A stretch of DNA of 7,216 nt from Fervidibacter sp032160945 (GCA_032160945.1 JAVHTL010000160.1), one strand, 5' to 3'; positions 1 through 6,718 are shown, counted from the stretch's first letter. The notes: generated by a model not told the origin, from the sequence alone. Made by a program: numbers and translations.

Positions 1-499
1 AGGGGCAGATGAAATCTGCCCGTTTTTTTCGGTCGCATTTTCATGCGCCCCTACTTGGTCGGAAAAATTTCCTGTAGGGGCAGATGAAATCTGCCCGTTT
101 TTTCGGTCGCATTTTCATGCGCCCCTACTTGGTCGGAAAAATTTCCCGTAGGGGCAGATGAAATCTGCCCGTTTTTTCGGTCGCATTTTCATGCGCCCCT
201 ACTTGGTCGGAAAAATTTCCCGTAGGGGCAGATGAAATCTGCCCGTTTTTTTCGGTCGCATTTTCATGCGCCCCTACTTGGTCGGAAAAATTTCCCGTAG
301 GGGCAGATGAAATCTGCCCGTTTTTTCGGGCGCATTTTCATGCGCCCCTACTTGGTCGGAAAGTTTCCCGTAGGGGCCGATGAAATCTGCCCGTTTTTTC
401 GGTCGCATTTTCATGCGCCCCTACTTGGTCGGAAAAATTTCCCGTAGGGGCAGATGAAATCTGCCCGTTTTTTTCGGGCGCATTTTCATGCGCCCCTAC
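1..499 (+). repeat. Tandem array of seven ~74-bp double-hairpin repeats
   Basis: Seven near-identical units begin at about 1, 76, 150, 224, 299, 372 and 446 (periods 75, 74, 74, 75, 73, 74). Each has a core of about 54 bp bounded by the inverted ends GTAGGGGC and GCCCCTAC. Inside are two hairpins: GGGCAGAT-gaa-ATCTGCCC, then a run of 6-7 T, then GGTCGCAT-tttc-ATGCGCCC. Cores are joined by a near-constant spacer of about 20 bp that itself holds a small palindrome, GGAAAAATTTCC. Copies 5 and 7 read GGGCGCAT in the second hairpin, which makes it perfect; the others carry one mismatch. Copy 6 has CCGAT for CAGAT, and the spacer before copy 6 is shorter. The array is cut by the left window edge. 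The unit length is not a multiple of three and the spacers are not unique, so it is neither coding nor CRISPR. It resembles REP/MITE-like intergenic palindromes; the family is not identified. Confidence 0.95.
448..474 (+). terminator. Rho-independent terminator-like hairpin (last of seven in the array)
   Basis: An 8-bp GC-rich stem (448-455 pairing with 459-466, 3-nt loop) is followed by G and seven T (468-474), which is the textbook intrinsic-terminator form for rightward transcription. The same hairpin plus T run occurs in every unit of the array. The second hairpin of the unit has no T run on the opposite strand (a poly-T run lies only on the plus strand), so the signal is directional. It would isolate the GH116 gene from anything transcribed rightwards from upstream. 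Termination activity is inferred from structure only. Confidence 0.6.
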
Positions 500-579
500 A
501 GCGAGTGCTACATTTTATAGGCGAGGTGCTAAGCCTTTGCTTGAGACGAGATAAACGAAAGGGAAAGAGGCGATGAAGG

Positions 580-3500
580 ATGGAGTTTGAGGGTGAAAGG
601 TTGAGGATTTTTGCGTTTCCGTTGGGCGGTGTCGGAAGCGGCAATTTGAGTTTTTCTGGCTCAGGGCAATTGGTCGCTTGGCAAATTGTCAACAACTTCA
701 ATTCAGGCGCTCACGGGGTTTCTGGCGCAATTGTCCCGCTCACTTTCTTCGCCGCTTGGGCAAAGCAAGGTCGCAACGCAAAAGCGACATTGCTTCAAAC
801 TGTTCCCATTGCCAATTTACCGACTGTCAAGGGTTTACGAGCACGAAACCGATTTCCCATCTTGCATGTCCGCTACGAAACAGACTTGCCCGTTGAAATT
901 GAACTTGAGGCTTGGTCGCCTTTTATCCCGCTCAACGCCAAAGACAGTGCAACGCCTATCGTCGTTTTCACCTTCACCCTTCATAACCCGACGAAGCAAC
1001 CCGTTGAGGCTGCAGTGATGATGAATCTTCAGAACATCGTCGGTTGGGAAGGTTACCGCCCCCTTGACAGTTTGCAACATGAAGAGTTCATTGGCAACTT
1101 CAACACAGTTGAGCAAACCGATGGTTGGACGACACTTGTTTGTCAGGTGAAGGAAGGCGAGGGTGATTCTTTTGATGCACCCGTCCAACTTCTCACTCCT
1201 GACAGGGAAGCAGCGTGGCTGATGCGATTGAGCGAGAACATGACAGTTCGGTTTTGGGATTGGTCGCGGGGCGTGCAAATTGCTCTGCCAAGCGATTTGA
1301 CAAATTGTGTGATTTGGTTGAGCGATTTGCCCGATGCATTCACAGAACAACAATTTTCGCAACTTTTAGACGCTGTTGAACAAGGGGCGAACTTGGTTTT
1401 GTGTGGGACGGAGCGTCACCCACTTGCGGTTTTGGATGCGTGGGCGAAAGCACCAGCCGATGCGGAAATTTTCGCCGATTTTGAGAGCGGAACTTATGAG
1501 GGTTGGACAATTGAAGGCAATTGCTTCGGCGAACGACCAGCGACGGGAAAAATCAACTGGCAACAACCAGTTTCGGGTTGGCGGGGCAAATATTTTGTCA
1601 ACACTTTCAATCCCGACGACACTGCAACTGGGCGGGCAATTTCTCGCCCATTCAAAATCACTAAACGCTTCATCCACTTCCTTATCGGAGGCGGTCACCA
1701 TCCGGGACGATGTTGCCTGAACCTGCTTATTGATGGCAAAGTTGTGAGGACAGCGACAGGGCGAAACAGTGAACAACTTTTCCCTGAACGATGGGATGTG
1801 AGTGAGTTCATCGGAAAGGAAGCGCAACTGGAAATCGTTGACACGGAGACAGGCGGTTGGGGTCACATCCTTGTTGACCACATCGTCTTCAGCAACTCGC
1901 CTATCTCGCCCCTTGCTGATGCGGAAGTTGTGCGAAAGTTGTTGAAACGGTTACCAATTCGTTGGCAAGAATTGCGATGGCACGACGGCGAGCAAATTAC
2001 GGCGGTCATGAACGGCTCACAACGGACACTAAATGTCAAGCGTTTCTGGCAGGTTGTCGGTGCGCATTCTGATGCTTCTATCCAAGTTCTCGCCCAAACC
2101 CCTGATGGTTCGCCGCTCATCGTTCGTTGTCAACTCGGCAAAGGGAACTTGCTTATCGTTTTCGGTTCGCCTTACGAATGGTCGCAAGTCGGACAGCGCA
2201 AGGTGTTGGTTGGCACGCTCATCGCTGAAGCAAGTGGAATTCGTTACACTCCGGTGACAGGTTGGCGCAAAACTTCACCTGCGTTCGGGACAATGGCGCT
2301 TTCGGTCACCGGCGATAAGCGGAGATGGCAAATCACAACTTTGGCTCAGCACGAAGATGTTCAAGCGATGTGGAAAGATTTCGCCGAAGACGGTTCATTT
2401 AACACCGCACTTCGCGCTCCGCACCCCGCACCGACTCAAGCAGGTCAAACTTGCTGTGGCGCGGTGAGCGCAAAAATTGCGTTGAAGCCGAACGAACGCC
2501 GTTCGGTCACTTTCGCTTTGGCTTGGCATTTCCCTAACCGCTACCGCACGGAGCGTTACCGTTGGGCTCCGCCTTATGAGTATCGCTACCGATTGGGCAA
2601 TAAATACAACGCTTGGTTCAAAGACGCCCGCGAGGTCATTCGCTATTTCGTTGCCAATCGCGAACGCCTTTACCGCGAGACGAAAACTTTCGCAGATGCG
2701 TTGTGGGAAAATTCGTTGCCTGAAGCAATTAAGGACGCTGTCGCTTCCAACTTGGCGATTTTGCGCAGTGGGGTTTTGATGTGGCTTGAAGATGGCAACT
2801 TCTACGGGTTTGAAGGTGCTGACTCTTGCTGCCCACTTACCTGCACCCATGTTTACAACTACGCCCAAAGCATTGCCTTCGTATTCCCAGAACTTGAGCG
2901 GACGATGAGGTTCGTTGAGTGGAAAGTGCAGCAACATCCGGAAAAAGGCTATATCCCACACCGCGTCATTGTCCCGTTGGATTTGCCGAGGCTATGGGAA
3001 AGAGGCATCGGCGGTCCGCATAACCCAGCCCTTGACGGGATGCTTGGAGCGGTGCTCAAAACTTATCGCGAATTTTGTTTGAGCGGAGATGTCAATTGGC
3101 TGGCAGACATGTTGCCACATGTTGCCAAATTGATGCGACACATTTTTGAGCAGTTTGATCCCGATGGCGACGGCGTTATTGACGGCGAACAGCCCAACAC
3201 TTACGATATCCACACTTTTGGAAGCAACACTTTCATCGGCACGCTGTATCTCGCTGCGCTTAAAGCCGTTGAGAAGATGATTGAAATCGTGGGGACGAGG
3301 GACGGGGGACGAGGGGCGCGTGAATATAAGGCATTGCGCGATGAGTGCCGACGGCGGTTTGAACTTGGGCGTGAAGGCTATGTCAAGCGTTGTTGGAACG
3401 GCGAGTATTTCATCAACGCCTACGATGCGCCTAATGCTCCGCCTGAAGTTTACGAGCAGAACAACTGCTGGGGCATTGGTTGCCACAGTGACCAATTGCT

Positions 3501-4260
3501 TGGTCAGTGGTGGGCTTTCATTTTGGACTTGGGTTACCTGTTGCCGGAAGAGATGGTCAAGACGGCGCTTTGGAGCATCTTCCGCTACAACTGGCGGAAA
3601 AGTTTGCGCGGGTTCAAACATAGCCAACGGGTTTTCGCTGAGGGCGACGAAAGCGGGTTGATCGTCTGCACTTGGCCGAACGGTGGGCGACCACAACGAC
3701 CAATCCTTTACTGCGACGAAGTTTGGACTGGACACGAATATGAGGTTGCTGCGCTTTTGATTTGGTGCGGGATGAAAGACGAGGCACTGAAGATCGTTGA
3801 GGGTGCCCGCAACCGATACAAAGGCGACAAGCGAAACCCGTTTGCGGAAATTGAGTGTGGACATTACTACATCCGAGCATTGTCAAGTTGGAGTTTGCTT
3901 TTGGCAGCGATGGGGTTTGCTTGCGATGTCCATTCGGGAACACTTCAATTTGCGCCGAACCTCAGTGTAACTGACTTTCGCGCCCCTTTCTTCGCAGGCA
4001 CATGTTGGGGCATGTTCTCGCAAACAATGACAAGCAAGCGAGTAGTTGCGAGTTGTCAAGTTGTGAGTGGCAAGTTTGCTCTGAGAGAGTTACGCTGGAA
4101 TGTCGGTAATTTCGTCAAGGCTAAAATTTCCGTCACGCTTAACGGCAAGTCCGTCAAAGTTCAAACAAAACGGGACGGAGGTTGGCTCATCGTCAATTTC
4201 CCACCCACCGCTTCGCTGTTGGAAGGGTCAAAGTTGCAAGTTGAGTTGTCAAGAGTGTAG
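580..4260 (+). CDS. GH116 family glycosidase (GBA2/SSO1353-like) with nested accessory domains
   Basis: The 1226-residue product belongs to glycoside hydrolase family 116, retaining enzymes acting on beta-glucosides, beta-xylosides or glucosylceramide; the substrate here is not predictable. The N-terminal beta-sandwich starts at once (PLGGVGSGNLSFSG, residues 14-27), breaks off near 235 and resumes near 568-690 (MWKDFAEDGSF). The (alpha/alpha)6 catalytic domain spans about 690-1110, followed by a beta-rich tail. By family motifs the nucleophile should be E745 (GFEGADSCC) and the acid/base D876 (NTYD, after DPDGDGVIDGE). Other conserved blocks are CHSDQLLGQWWA, WTGHEYEVA (1049-1057) and ECGHYY (1092-1097). 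The insertion at about 240-565 looks like a glutamine-amidotransferase-type alpha/beta fold (VIWLSDLPD, LVLCGT; later GKGNLLIVFGSPYEWSQ) split by a jelly-roll-like module at about 298-438 (DFESGTYEGW to GWGHILVDHIVFS), similar to modules seen in bacterial GH32 proteins. There is no signal peptide, so it is probably cytoplasmic. The start is fixed by an in-frame stop at 574-576; AAAGAGG at 564-570 lies 9 nt upstream. It is longer than usual bacterial GH116 enzymes. Confidence 0.93.
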   Translation: MEFEGERLRIFAFPLGGVGSGNLSFSGSGQLVAWQIVNNFNSGAHGVSGAIVPLTFFAAWAKQGRNAKATLLQTVPIANLPTVKGLRARNRFPILHVRYETDLPVEIELEAWSPFIPLNAKDSATPIVVFTFTLHNPTKQPVEAAVMMNLQNIVGWEGYRPLDSLQHEEFIGNFNTVEQTDGWTTLVCQVKEGEGDSFDAPVQLLTPDREAAWLMRLSENMTVRFWDWSRGVQIALPSDLTNCVIWLSDLPDAFTEQQFSQLLDAVEQGANLVLCGTERHPLAVLDAWAKAPADAEIFADFESGTYEGWTIEGNCFGERPATGKINWQQPVSGWRGKYFVNTFNPDDTATGRAISRPFKITKRFIHFLIGGGHHPGRCCLNLLIDGKVVRTATGRNSEQLFPERWDVSEFIGKEAQLEIVDTETGGWGHILVDHIVFSNSPISPLADAEVVRKLLKRLPIRWQELRWHDGEQITAVMNGSQRTLNVKRFWQVVGAHSDASIQVLAQTPDGSPLIVRCQLGKGNLLIVFGSPYEWSQVGQRKVLVGTLIAEASGIRYTPVTGWRKTSPAFGTMALSVTGDKRRWQITTLAQHEDVQAMWKDFAEDGSFNTALRAPHPAPTQAGQTCCGAVSAKIALKPNERRSVTFALAWHFPNRYRTERYRWAPPYEYRYRLGNKYNAWFKDAREVIRYFVANRERLYRETKTFADALWENSLPEAIKDAVASNLAILRSGVLMWLEDGNFYGFEGADSCCPLTCTHVYNYAQSIAFVFPELERTMRFVEWKVQQHPEKGYIPHRVIVPLDLPRLWERGIGGPHNPALDGMLGAVLKTYREFCLSGDVNWLADMLPHVAKLMRHIFEQFDPDGDGVIDGEQPNTYDIHTFGSNTFIGTLYLAALKAVEKMIEIVGTRDGGRGAREYKALRDECRRRFELGREGYVKRCWNGEYFINAYDAPNAPPEVYEQNNCWGIGCHSDQLLGQWWAFILDLGYLLPEEMVKTALWSIFRYNWRKSLRGFKHSQRVFAEGDESGLIVCTWPNGGRPQRPILYCDEVWTGHEYEVAALLIWCGMKDEALKIVEGARNRYKGDKRNPFAEIECGHYYIRALSSWSLLLAAMGFACDVHSGTLQFAPNLSVTDFRAPFFAGTCWGMFSQTMTSKRVVASCQVVSGKFALRELRWNVGNFVKAKISVTLNGKSVKVQTKRDGGWLIVNFPPTASLLEGSKLQVELSRV
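3292..3319 (+). repeat. In-frame heptamer repeat GGGACGA inside the GH116 gene
   Basis: Three consecutive 7-bp units (GGGACGA, GGGACGG, GGGACGA) plus a degenerate fourth (GGGGCGC) lie in the coding region and encode the Gly/Arg-rich stretch VGTRDGGRGAR. Three units equal 21 bp, so the frame is kept. The stretch falls in a loop between helices of the catalytic domain, after LAALKAVEKMIEI and before the YKALRDECRRRF helix, where added residues should be tolerated. It looks like a low-complexity intergenic-type repeat that entered or expanded in the gene. Confidence 0.7.
4044..4079 (+). repeat. Degenerate heptamer repeat AGTTGNG inside the GH116 gene
   Basis: Successive units AGTTGCG, AGTTGTCA, AGTTGTG, AGTGGCA and AGTTTGC begin at 4044, 4051, 4059, 4066 and 4073, giving a period of 7 with one 8-bp step. 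They encode part of the C-terminal beta tail (VASCQVVSGKFA) without breaking the frame. Some of the similarity could come from ordinary Val/Ser codons, so the call is moderate. Confidence 0.5.
4231..4257 (+). repeat. Heptamer repeat forming the last codons of the GH116 gene
   Basis: Units AAGTTGC, AAGTTGA, GTTGTCA and AGAGTG run directly up to the stop codon at 4258-4260 and encode KLQVELSRV. The unit matches the tract at 4044-4079 (shared AGTTG core), which supports a common repeat type at the 3' end of this gene. The tract is short, so chance is not excluded. Confidence 0.4.
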
Positions 4261-4302
4261 CGTCTCGGCAACTGCGAAAATTCAAAAACCCAAAGGCGGA
4301 AG

Positions 4303-4309
4303 AGGTGAC
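4303..4309 (+). promoter_or_regulatory. Shine-Dalgarno for the DUF167-like remnant
   Basis: GAGGTGA is a good complement to the 16S 3' end. It stands 4 nt before TTG 4314, or 8 nt counted from its GG core at 4304-4305, which favours that TTG over the overlapping in-frame GTG at 4305. A well-formed ribosome-binding site here suggests that a genuine gene start once existed. Confidence 0.5.
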
Positions 4310-4313
4310 GACT

Positions 4314-4415
4314 TTGAGGTTAACTGTGAAGGTGAAACCCGGCGCGAAAGCGGACGATAGTCTGCATGAAAACATCCTTTATAAGGGGTTAAAACTGCCC
4401 TTGCGGGCGGCTTAG
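4314..4415 (+). pseudogene. 5' remnant of a DUF167/YggU-family gene
   Basis: Starting from TTG 4314 the reading frame gives MRLTVKVKPGAKADD, which matches the start of DUF167/YggU proteins (small alpha/beta proteins of about 70-100 residues and unknown function, with an N-terminal hydrophobic strand followed by KPGA). After about 15 residues the similarity stops. The frame then runs through unrelated sequence into the palindromic element at 4384-4427 and ends at TAG 4413-4415 inside it, 33 codons in all. The family's central PPVDGKAN-type block and C-terminal part are absent. It lies 53 bp downstream of the GH116 gene on the same strand and converges on the truncated CobW-type gene. The match is short; it could be a chance similarity, but the ribosome-binding site and motif agree. 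Confidence 0.45.
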
Positions 4416-4427
4416 CAGCCACCCCTA
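4384..4427. repeat. Single palindromic REP/MITE-like element at the gene junction
   Basis: The ends AGGGGT (4384-4389) and ACCCCT (4421-4426) are inverted copies. The right end, read on the minus strand, starts GTAGGGG like the cores of the tandem array at 1-499. Inside, GGGCGGCT-tagc-AGCCACCC forms an 8-bp stem with one mismatch, and GCCC-GCAA-GGGC (minus strand) can form an alternative tetraloop hairpin followed by AGTTTT, a weak terminator-like form. The inner sequence differs from the array, but the plan of GTAGGGG ends around a GC-rich hairpin is shared. Both flanking gene fragments acquire their stop codons inside this element. Confidence 0.65.
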
Positions 4428-4727
4428 CATCCAACTTCGTAACTCCAAAATTTGTTCGGTGGCGTCAACCAAGTCGCTGAACCTGCAGCAGAAACAACCA
4501 CCAGCAACTTCCGCAACGGGAACTCCCAACTCCTTGACAATTGCTGTATCAACCAAATTCGCTGCTTGGTCGTTAGTGACCAAGCCAACGGTCAAGCCCT
4601 TTTGCAGCAACCTACGGGCGATAGCGCCAAGGGCTGTCGTTTTGCCCGCTCCCAAAAAGCCACCCGTAAAGATGACGCGGACAGGCTTTTGCGACTTCAA
4701 ATCCTTTGGCTTGATGAGTTCAACCAT
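4425..4727 (-). pseudogene. Truncated CobW/COG0523-family GTPase (N-terminal part only)
   Basis: The 100-residue product has the N-terminus of a CobW/P47K-type (COG0523) G3E GTPase. These proteins act as metal chaperones or insertases and are normally 300-400 residues. Visible are the Walker A loop GGFLGAGKTT, the VTNDQAANLVDT block, and the family's metal-binding CxCC in GGCFCC. The protein stops just after ATEQILELRSW. The Walker B region, the NKxD-type guanine motif and the CobW C-terminal domain are all missing, and no continuation is found further left on this strand. The stop TAG (4425-4427) is supplied by the palindromic element at 4384-4427. The start ATG 4727 is chosen over the in-frame GTG 4736 because GGAGGT lies 7 nt before it. 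The gene follows the phosphate permease closely and was probably translated with it. It is likely non-functional as a GTPase. Confidence 0.8.
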
Positions 4728-4734
4728 CCTTTGC

Positions 4735-4740
4735 ACCTCC
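4735..4740 (-). promoter_or_regulatory. Shine-Dalgarno for the CobW-type gene
   Basis: GGAGGT, extended to AGGGAGGTG at 4734-4742, lies 7 nt before ATG 4727 and directly abuts and partly overlaps the permease stop codon (4741-4743). It excludes the GTG at 4736, which lies within the site, and indicates translational coupling of the two genes. Confidence 0.75.
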
Positions 4741-5838
4741 CTAAGTTGAAAGCCTTGTTAGGGCAAAAGAGATTGCTGCTGACAAAGTTGCACATATCGG
4801 CAAAGTGACAAGCCAAGCCAAAGCGATATTTCGCACTACATCCCAAAAAACACTTTTTGACCCCTTGGCAACTCCCACGCCGAGGATAGCACCGCCAGTG
4901 ACATGAGTCGTTGAAACTGGCAAACCAAGATTAGCGCACACAGCGACAAGGGAGACTATCGTCAAGTTAGCTGACAAACCTGTTCGGTTGTCAAGTTGCG
5001 TGATCCTCTTCGCCAAAGTTTGAGTCACTCTCCAACCGCCGACAATACTGCCCAATCCCATTGCCAAAGTCACTACTGCAAAAAGGAATGGCTGTGAGAT
5101 TGAATTTTGGACCAACAAACCAAGGGCAACAATTTTAGGAGTGTCGTTAAGTGCCCTTGAAACAGCAATCAGCATTGCGCTCAAAAGGTGAAAATGGTCA
5201 GCCGTAATGCCTACTTGGTGGTGAAAGAATTGACGACAGACTTGAGCGGAGGCAAAAACAAAAGACATTCTTCTCTTTGGGACAAGGGCTATAACTTCAC
5301 CTTGTGCATCTGGGTCCAATTGTGGCGAAACTTCACCCACACACAAGCATGGATTAACTTTGTCAAGGTAGGCGAGCGTTCGGTAAAGTAGCCACGAAAA
5401 TGAGAAAGCAAGGAAGGGGCTGAAGAGCAACGGCAGGAAAATTTTTGTTGCGACTTTGCCCCAAAGAACTTGCTCCCAGCCCTGAGTGATTAAGCCCAAG
5501 CCAATTATCGCCCCGGCAATTGCATGAGTAGTTGAAACTGGAAGTCCAAGCCAAGTCATGGCAATGAGCCAAAGGGTGATAGTGAATGAGACCCCAAGTA
5601 TTGGCAAGGAGGATGTTTGTAAAGGCAGAGCAGTCCAACTTTTCGTGAAAGTTTCAATCATCCGATTTGCAAGCCAAAGGGATAAAATTGAGCCAACCAT
5701 TGTCCCGATCGTCCCCATATGGCATGCTTTTTTGTAGTCTCTTATTCCTGCCCCTACTAAAACGGCAATGCTTCGGCTAATATCGTTTGCCCCATTCAAA
5801 AACGCCACCGTCGCTGAGGAAAAGAGTGAAGGGAACAT
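4741..5838 (-). CDS. PiT-family inorganic phosphate permease
   Basis: The 365-residue integral membrane protein matches the inorganic phosphate transporter (PiT/Pho-4) family, which imports phosphate or metal-phosphate coupled to protons or sodium. The inverted-repeat architecture is clear. The first half carries LNGANDISRSIA (14-25) and GLPVSTTH (98-105); the second carries SRALNDTPKIVALG (227-240) and GLPVSTTH (305-312). About ten hydrophobic segments are separated by a central hydrophilic loop at about 160-195. The NGAND plus ALNDTPK form resembles the smaller bacterial PiT subgroup. The start ATG 5838 is supported by AAGGAGG 8 nt upstream and places NGAND at residue 15. The frame stays open upstream to 6078, but that part overlaps the pseudopilin gene and is not PiT-like. 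The first hydrophobic segment before NGAND is short (14 residues). Downstream it is coupled to the CobW-type fragment. Confidence 0.92.
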   Translation of the reverse strand: MFPSLFSSATVAFLNGANDISRSIAVLVGAGIRDYKKACHMGTIGTMVGSILSLWLANRMIETFTKSWTALPLQTSSLPILGVSFTITLWLIAMTWLGLPVSTTHAIAGAIIGLGLITQGWEQVLWGKVATKIFLPLLFSPFLAFSFSWLLYRTLAYLDKVNPCLCVGEVSPQLDPDAQGEVIALVPKRRMSFVFASAQVCRQFFHHQVGITADHFHLLSAMLIAVSRALNDTPKIVALGLLVQNSISQPFLFAVVTLAMGLGSIVGGWRVTQTLAKRITQLDNRTGLSANLTIVSLVAVCANLGLPVSTTHVTGGAILGVGVAKGSKSVFWDVVRNIALAWLVTLPICATLSAAISFALTRLST

Positions 5839-5846
5839 TTTTCCAT

Positions 5847-5853
5847 CCTCCTT
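5847..5853 (-). promoter_or_regulatory. Shine-Dalgarno that fixes the PiT start
   Basis: A near-perfect AAGGAGG stands 8 nt before ATG 5838. It decides in favour of the 365-residue product over longer versions of the same open frame that would begin within the pseudopilin gene. Confidence 0.85.
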
Positions 5854-5968
5854 GCCCACCAATTTAGCCCTGCCGCAAATAGCAATGTCGTTTCCTATTT
5901 CAAAAATTTGGAACGCTAACTCCGCTCTCAAAGTTCCAGAAGACAGCATTTGGACCTGACGGGTCAGT

Positions 5969-6718
5969 TCACTTGAAGTTGTCAACAGGTCTTCCGTGAA
6001 AGACGGCGACTCGCCCATCCATGCGAGCGCAAAGCAAAGTGAGGGCGTGTTCGTAATCGTGAGGGAAGCGAGGAGCACGAGGCCAGAACCAATCGGTCAA
6101 AACCCAACTGTCAGGTTGCGCAGTTGCTTCATGTAGGGTGCGGGGCACAAAAACCTTCAAGGCGATAGGTGGAGCATAGGGTGGGTAGAAACCAGGATAG
6201 CGCTCTGACCATGACCAAAAGTGGTAACTAATGTTGCCAACTTGCCAATTTTGCTCTGTGGACAAAATCGTTGGGTCCCATTGAGCGCATAGGGCAGCAC
6301 TGGGGCAATACCAAACTCCGCTATTGCGAACATAAACTTGCACAGGGTTCACAAACTTTTGCATGCGGTCGGTCGTTGGGCAGCCAGGAAAGCCTGGGTC
6401 AATGATTGGTCCGTAAGTGCCCGAAGTGCGGTAGGAGTTGCAATGGAAGCGGTCAACAGGGTAGGCTTCGTCATAATCGTTGCTGTAACACTTGCAGGCT
6501 AAGCCTAATTGCCGCAAGTTGCTCAAACACGCCGTCATCCTCGCTTTCTCTCGCACCCGAGCAAAAACAGGAAACAGCATCGCTGCCAGAACGGCAATAA
6601 TCGCAATTACGACCAGCAATTCAATCAAGGTAAAGGCTCCACGACGCGGAGTGAATAGGTTGAAAACTTGAAAAGCAACATGTTCTTGCCTCGTCAAATT
6701 GTAGTGGCGACTTTGCAT
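5969..6718 (-). CDS. Type II secretion/type IV pilin-like pseudopilin (DUF1559-type)
   Basis: This 249-residue protein has a class III prepilin leader of about 28 residues ending RRGA, then FTLIELLVVIAIIAVLAAML, the conserved hydrophobic alpha-helix 1. Cleavage by prepilin peptidase is expected between A28 and F29, which puts E33 at the usual +5 position. After the helix comes FPVFARVREKARMTACLSNLRQLGLA and NDYDEAYP, the signature of the H-x9-DG/DUF1559 pseudopilins that are highly multiplied in Armatimonadota and Planctomycetes. The C-terminus has H224 followed ten residues later by D234-G235 (HALTLLCARMDG), consistent with the H-x9-DG motif, and ends in RPVDNFK. The middle is rich in aromatic residues and prolines. 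Its precise role (secretion pseudopilus or cell-surface fibre) is unknown. AAGGAG at 6729-6734 serves either ATG 6718 (10 nt) or the adjacent GTG 6721 (7 nt); I chose ATG. It precedes the permease by 130 bp with no strong terminator between. Confidence 0.9.
   Translation of the reverse strand: MQSRHYNLTRQEHVAFQVFNLFTPRRGAFTLIELLVVIAIIAVLAAMLFPVFARVREKARMTACLSNLRQLGLACKCYSNDYDEAYPVDRFHCNSYRTSGTYGPIIDPGFPGCPTTDRMQKFVNPVQVYVRNSGVWYCPSAALCAQWDPTILSTEQNWQVGNISYHFWSWSERYPGFYPPYAPPIALKVFVPRTLHEATAQPDSWVLTDWFWPRAPRFPHDYEHALTLLCARMDGRVAVFHGRPVDNFK

Noticed and set aside
1..499. CRISPR array
   Set aside because: The segments between the repeat cores are almost identical and only about 20 bp long, the repeats are too long, and no cas genes are present; this is a simple tandem repeat.
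506..514. Extended -10 promoter (TG-C-TACATT) for GH116
   Set aside because: Only four of six -10 positions match and there is no acceptable -35 at the right distance; too weak to list.
2992..3864. 290-residue open frame on the minus strand inside the GH116 gene
   Set aside because: It lies antisense to the catalytic domain, whose motifs are all intact on the plus strand; the product has no recognisable domain.
5839..6078. N-terminal extension of the PiT permease to 6078
   Set aside because: The extension overlaps the well-supported pseudopilin gene by 110 bp, has no PiT-like sequence, and a near-perfect ribosome-binding site precedes ATG 5838.
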